Positions 59,070 through 64,000 of a DNA stretch of 64,000 nucleotides are shown in pieces. A program made the position numbers and the translations under genes. Below the pieces are notes generated by a model. The model was not told the DNA's origin. It did no database searches and worked only from the letters and a program-made list of their open reading frames with translations. The stretch is from Dromaius novaehollandiae (lineage: Eukaryota; Chordata; Aves; Casuariiformes; Dromaiidae), in the NCBI RefSeq assembly GCF_036370855.1, contig NC_088130.1:70904941-70968940 (forward strand), read 5' to 3'. Within the stretch, counting starts at the first letter, position 1. Each line of letters begins with the position of its first letter.

Positions 59070-59258
59070 TTGTTGGTGGGTGACTAAGCACTGGAACAGG
59101 TTGTCCGGAGAGCTTGTGGCACCTCCGTCCTTGGAGATATTCAAAAGCCACCTGGGCACGGCCCAGAGCAACCTGCTCTGGCTGGCCATGCTGAAGCAGG
59201 GCGTTGGACTAGACGATCTCCAGAGGGCCCTTCCAACCCCAACCGTTCTATGACTGTG
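59070..59258 (+). mobile_element. CR1 LINE 3' end, truncated copy
   Basis: Contains GCACTGGAACAGGTTGTCC, CCTTGGAGATATTCAAAAGC, GAGCAACCTGCTCTGGCTGG, GTTGGACTAGACGATCTCC and CCTTCCAACCCCAACCGTTC, and ends in TTCTATGACTGTG, the CR1 3' octamer region. It is in + orientation, 5'-truncated and non-coding. It is closer to the common CR1 pattern than the copy at 13,930. Confidence 0.95.
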
Positions 59259-62200
59259 GGTTTCACAAGGCTGGTGCCACGTGCTACGAGTGGATTCCTC
59301 TGAGCTGCGTATTATTTCAGCCGTTAGCAATGGGGCCAGCTGGACATTTTTCAGTTGAGAAAAGTTTCATTAAGAAAAGGCCAAAATGTCTAATCGAAAA
59401 TGTTGCACTTCAGCCAGCTTTCACCAGACCCATGGAGGACTTGCCCTAGAGCGGGGGTCCCATCCTCCCGGTGCTCGAACAAAGCCGCTCTCGCAGGTGA
59501 CGCGCCGCTCCGGAGCTGGGGGCGGAGGGTCCCCAGAGCGAGGGTTTACCCCCAGCGCGTGGGGCTGCTGGTGCCAGGCACGGCGGTGCCGGGCTGCTCT
59601 CCCGGCCCAGGAGCACGGCCGCTCGTGGAGATGAACGCTGCTGCTGCGGAAGGGCGGCGGGGGAGGTTCCCACGGACGTAAATCTCTCTTTTCCAACAGC
59701 TTCACCCAGCAGCATTAATGGTGCAATAGGATCTGCTACCATTTGCTAATAGTTGCCATATATTCATTTTTAATGACTAGAGTTAAATTTCACAGTACTT
59801 TAATCTTTATAAACTGAAGTTTTAAAGATAGTACTTATCAACTGAAATGCTTCTAAGTATTTGTCAGGATTTATAGCTATTTGTAACGCGTGGGCTGGCT
59901 AAATTTCTGTCTTTTGAGGAATAAAATGGAAAATAAGAGTTATTGTTGCTGAAAATAACACTGCTGTTGCAGACAAATGGACTATTGGTAGAAACATTCA
60001 GTTTAATGATACTCAGTGACAAAAAAATTAAGCTTCAATTAGAAGTGTGTGAAGTAAACCAAAACCCAGACAGGTTTGCTGAATTAAAATTGAAAAAATC
60101 ATCAGCTTCGTGCAGGTGTTTTTCAAGCCGATGGGGCTGCACGTGTTGGAATTCACGCCGTGTAAATTAGTCACTGGACTTCCCGTTCGTGCTGGGCTTT
60201 GTAATTGCTTCCCAAGTGGTATCGTATGATTCTCTTTGTACAAGGAAATCACCAAACTCTTCTGGTGAGAGCTTCGGCCTCTGTAAATGCTCAGTGCCGG
60301 CACAGGGGGCCAGGTCCTGCCTGGAAAGCCTTCCCAGCGCTGCTGCCGTGCGGGAGGAAGAGGAGCCCCAGCTCCAACACGTTTGCCTTTCTTGCTTTCT
60401 GATGCTTTCAGCAAAATGGTGGGAGGGGTTATATTACTTTGAAAAGTATTATGGTATATTGCGGTTCTCTTTACCCGGTATTAGTGATTGTTGCAAAGGA
60501 TTTTTAACTGACATTTGCCTGAATGCTAAGTTTTGTCCCCATTTCCAGCAAGTGGAAACGGGAGGGTGTTTGGCAGTGACACGGTTCTGTGAACCCCTCC
60601 CACTCTGTGCACCAGCCACGGGGAGTCTGCCAAAATGCCAGTTATGCTGCTGGTGAGCTTTGACCGGACACAACAGTCTCACAAAACCTTTCTTTTCTTT
60701 TACTGCAAAAATAACCTCCTAGAGCCATTTTTTTGCTGAGAAAAACATGCAGTGAAGAACTTCAAAGATGTTGCAAGTTCTCATTATTGATTATAGCTTC
60801 AGCATAACCCCAAACGCAAATTCAGTTGTTGGGATATTATTGCAAAGGGAACGTCAACAAACCTGTTGCTTCTCCAGCTGATGAACAGAACATTAATAAA
60901 ATCTTCATTGTGCATCCAGTTCAGATGACAGCTCCTGAGTATATCCTGCGATCCAGGACTGGATTTTCCTTCCCCGGCTGATAAGCAGCGTTTTATTTGG
61001 CCGCTGTATTTCATGAGTGCTGAATACTCACAAAAGGATGCAGCTGGGATGAAACTATTTAAGAGCTGTTGTAGCTATTAGCAGGGAGAGACAACTGCCT
61101 GCTTCTGCTCTCATTTTCTCCGGGATCTAGCAAAATATTCCAGCACACACTTCACCTCAGGCTTGCGAGCACCCTGGTTAAAGCCAGTGAAGCATCTCGC
61201 ATTTTGAAGCTGAACTCATGCTTAAACATTTTGCTGGATCAGGACATAACCGCCTAGTAACCCCAGTCTTTCTTACAGTTACTGCTGGTTTTCAGTGTTA
61301 GTCCTGGGTTTTAGTAGAGCTACACCTGCAAAAAAGCTGGAGTAAGTAAGAAACCGCCAGAGTTCATTCTAAAATTTAATCTCTGTAATTCAGATCACTG
61401 AATCTGAATATTTACCTTCCTGGAGAGAGGTCTACTTTAATGATGGGAACTGCAGAGATCTGGGGGCTCACTGCATTCATCCCCACCTCACCTGAGTAAC
61501 CTCCTGCCTCGGCATGCCTACGCCGAATGCTATTTCTTGAATTTCTCAGTAATACCTAACTCTGTAAACACAACCACCTCATCATTTCTAAAGCAACTTT
61601 TTTTTTAACATTCCCTTAGTTTTAGCTGCAGGACAAAACTATCCTTATTTAAGAGAGGCTGTACCTCCTTTAGGGACATAACACAAAGAGCCTGATTCAG
61701 CAGAGTGATGTCATGTTTCTGAACCACTGTTAATGCATTTTACATCGGTAGCTTTCCATGTAAGTAAAAATAAGGTAAAGCAGTACTGAATTTGTTTCTG
61801 AACTTTATCTGCATTCTTTCTACGCAAAGCATCCTTAGTCCAGGGTAGCAAAAAAGGGATGAATCTTTTTTTTTTCCCCCACTGTTACAGCCTTCAATTA
61901 TTATTAATTATCTATTTTCTTCCATAGAATATATTTAGGACTAACGGCAGTTAATATAATCAAGTTGTTCTTAAAATCAAGATGGCTGCTTCCCTTCCTT
62001 CTACCATTAAAATGTCTCTCATTCCATAGGCAGGTTTCCTGGATGATAAATTTATTTTATTAGAGTGCTCACTCCATTTTTCTTTTCGGATAAATGCATG
62101 TCAAGGAAAAACATTTGCCTTTATGGTTCCTTTTCAAGAGCAAACTTAACAGTTCAAGGAAAGTATTTACTGAATGCATTGAAAAGCACATACCTTTGCA

Positions 62201-64000
62201 TTATTTATTATAAGATACCAATAACTGCAATACGCAGAGTATCTCTGGACATAAATTAGTGATGTTAGGAAATACTAGAATCTTCCCAGTGTCCCGGAAA
62301 CTATTAGAAACTGCAGCAAAAATGCAGGAGCTCATCACATCCCCAGTCTTTGGCACACCGTGACACTGGACTGGAGACAAAAAGACTAAGTAAACCACTG
62401 AAGGGAGAAATCCAGTCTAACTGCACTGAAATTTGCTCTTTCGTCGCAGACATGCGATAAGCCGTTATCTGTGGGTGGTGGGTCGGGTAGCTCAGAGGCG
62501 CAGGGAGGGCTTCAGGGAACGAGGGAGGCAGCGGGAGCAAGGGAGGGAAGAGCGGATCTGCAGAGAGGTGCGGAGCAGAAGCAGCGACTGCGCAAGGGTA
62601 CGGCGTGGGGGGGGCTGCTCCGGGAGACAGCCTCGGGCCGGCTGGGGGGCCAGGCAGGGAGGAAAGCGCGGCCGGGGAGCGAGCCGGGCACAGCTGGAGC
62701 AGGGTGTCCCCACGCAGACAGCAGCACCGCAGCGGCTGGGGGAAGCCTCACTGCCTAGCTGGACGGTCTTGTGATGGGAGGTGGGAAAGGGAACGGAAAG
62801 CACGCGGTGCTCCTTCCCCCGCAAGAAACACACAGAACTCTCCCTCTTCAACGCTGCTGAGAGCTCTGTCACTCTGAGACGTTTGCTGGATGGTATAGCG
62901 GCAGTACAAGCCTTATTTAGGAAAATTACATTTCCGGTTGTCTCTCCCTCACTCGTCAAAGTTAATGTAAAACAGCCTCAGTTTTAAGCAGTATCTTCAG
63001 GGATTTCTGATTTGATCCCTGACTGAAATTCAGGTACGTCAGGAAGGGTTCAGACCTGCTTATTTCCATAGAACTGCATCATTTTACCTTAATTTTGGAG
63101 CCGGCCTATCTCTGGCAGGGATCTTGCCCTCGCTCCTTTCCTGACAATTGCTGGAAAAGAACAGTTGTAATAACAATAATGAATTGTTCTGCATACGCTG
63201 GGTACGGTTCTCTGATCCACACCGCTTTCAATCAGGAATAGCTGCACTGGTGATGCCAGTGTGAGACCAAGAGAGGGATCAGGCTTGTTACAGTGGCAAA
63301 GTCACTCACAAGAAAAGTAAAATTAAAAAAAATGTAATTCCAGGAAATGTTTGGGCTAGATTTTGCATGAGAAGTGCTACCCAGAATAAAGCCACAAGTC
63401 AGTCTTGCACATGATCATTCAAGCAGGATGTTGCACAATATCCAGAAAGTTCAGAACTGTCTGAACACGGAGGAGAGGATTTGGTGAGAAAAGGAGGAGA
63501 TGGGATGAGCAGGTGCTTGCTTCCAGCCTTGCAAAGGCAAAGATACCCGGAATAACCTGTTACAGCAGCTAATGAACCTCATGGAAAGATATTCCTAGCA
63601 TCCAACTACGAATCTGTGTACTACAAATTAAACTAATTATTTGTTGTCTTTCTTGTGGTAGGCATAGAGAATAATGAAGCGTCATCCTCTTTAAAACAAT
63701 CTTGCACATAATCCCTCCTGTCAGTCTTTGCTTTTGCTGTCTGGGATACACAAACCCAGCCCTCCCAGTCTTTCCTCGTTTCTCAGCTTCCTATCTTTCT
63801 CGTTGACCTCCCCGAGGCTGGTACAGTAGGAGTCCTCTTGCCTAAGTCTAGCTCTCTGCGGGTGTTTACATCTAAGCTAATTGTGTAGGCTGTTTTTATG
63901 GTCAACAGACTGAAATCAATACAGTCGTGTGCAATTCAGCTCGTCTCAGACTTGGCTTGAGTCACATCCTAGCACTGCCTGTTTCTGTTCATCGGCCATC

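Larger units (their letters stand above)
45161..64000 (+). other. ONECUT2: ONECUT2 intron 1 (5' part, continues beyond window)
   Basis: No homeodomain exon or other gene was recognised in 18.8 kb. It is CpG-rich up to about 48,480. After that the composition is ordinary, with AT-rich blocks (52,600-53,300, 57,600-58,330, 59,700-60,080, 61,850-62,260) and a GC-rich patch at 62,470-62,770. It contains the RE1 cluster, a CTCF-like site and CR1 pieces, all listed separately. G runs lie at 56,376-56,387 and 56,627-56,641, and a short TA repeat at 52,706-52,720. Confidence 0.85.

Noticed and set aside
1-64000. CRISPR arrays, operons, prophage, toxin or defence systems
   Set aside because: The window is vertebrate nuclear DNA; the tandem arrays are minisatellites without spacer-repeat structure, and no prokaryotic gene is present.

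Overview
This window is vertebrate nuclear DNA, almost certainly from a bird. It carries two multi-exon genes with GT-AG introns and large CpG islands. It also has CR1-type LINE 3' ends with the avian-style terminal octamers, and no mammalian SINEs. No bacterial, viral or organellar gene is visible. The gene pair ST8SIA3 - ONECUT2, both on the + strand, matches the order on human chromosome 18q21; that syntenic block lies on the Z chromosome in chicken, so a Z location is a reasonable inference. The species cannot be named from the sequence.

Layout. Positions 1-17,880 are intergenic: AT-rich possible conserved non-coding blocks (best at 3,700-4,760), a decamer minisatellite (9,928-10,240) and a CR1 copy (13,930-14,248). 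A 51-bp G-rich minisatellite (17,885-18,722) abuts the CpG island of ST8SIA3. ST8SIA3 is complete: four coding exons between 18,961 and 23,354 encode 380 aa, an alpha-2,8-sialyltransferase of the Golgi. Its 3'UTR may run to polyadenylation signals at 29.27-29.81 kb. Positions 29,830-43,200 are intergenic and end in a run of unusual simple sequence (homopurine, CA-rich, TG-rich, poly-G) ahead of the ONECUT2 CpG island. ONECUT2 coding exon 1 (43,990-45,160) carries the N-terminal region and the CUT domain. The homeodomain exon is not in the window, so 45,161-64,000 is the first part of a large intron.

Most notable. I found no new type of system. The strongest new observation is regulatory. ONECUT2 intron 1 holds a tandem cluster of four RE1/NRSE (REST/NRSF silencer) motifs at 52,308-52,429: two match the 21-bp consensus fully and one has a single mismatch. 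ST8SIA3 intron 1 holds another with a single mismatch (19,720-19,740, minus strand). Both genes are typically neuronal, so the sequence supports REST silencing of both neighbours outside neurons. Other points are a two-codon uORF that abuts the weak-context ONECUT2 start codon, with a better-context Met20 downstream; a CTCF-like site just after ONECUT2 exon 1; and clusters of the ONECUT core ATTGAT/ATCAAT around ONECUT2 that suggest autoregulation.

How the genes may work together: they are not an operon and share no pathway. ST8SIA3 makes oligosialic acid on glycoproteins and gangliosides in neurons, and ONECUT2 is a CUT-homeodomain transcription factor of neurons, liver and pancreas. Shared REST control is the only functional link the sequence suggests.
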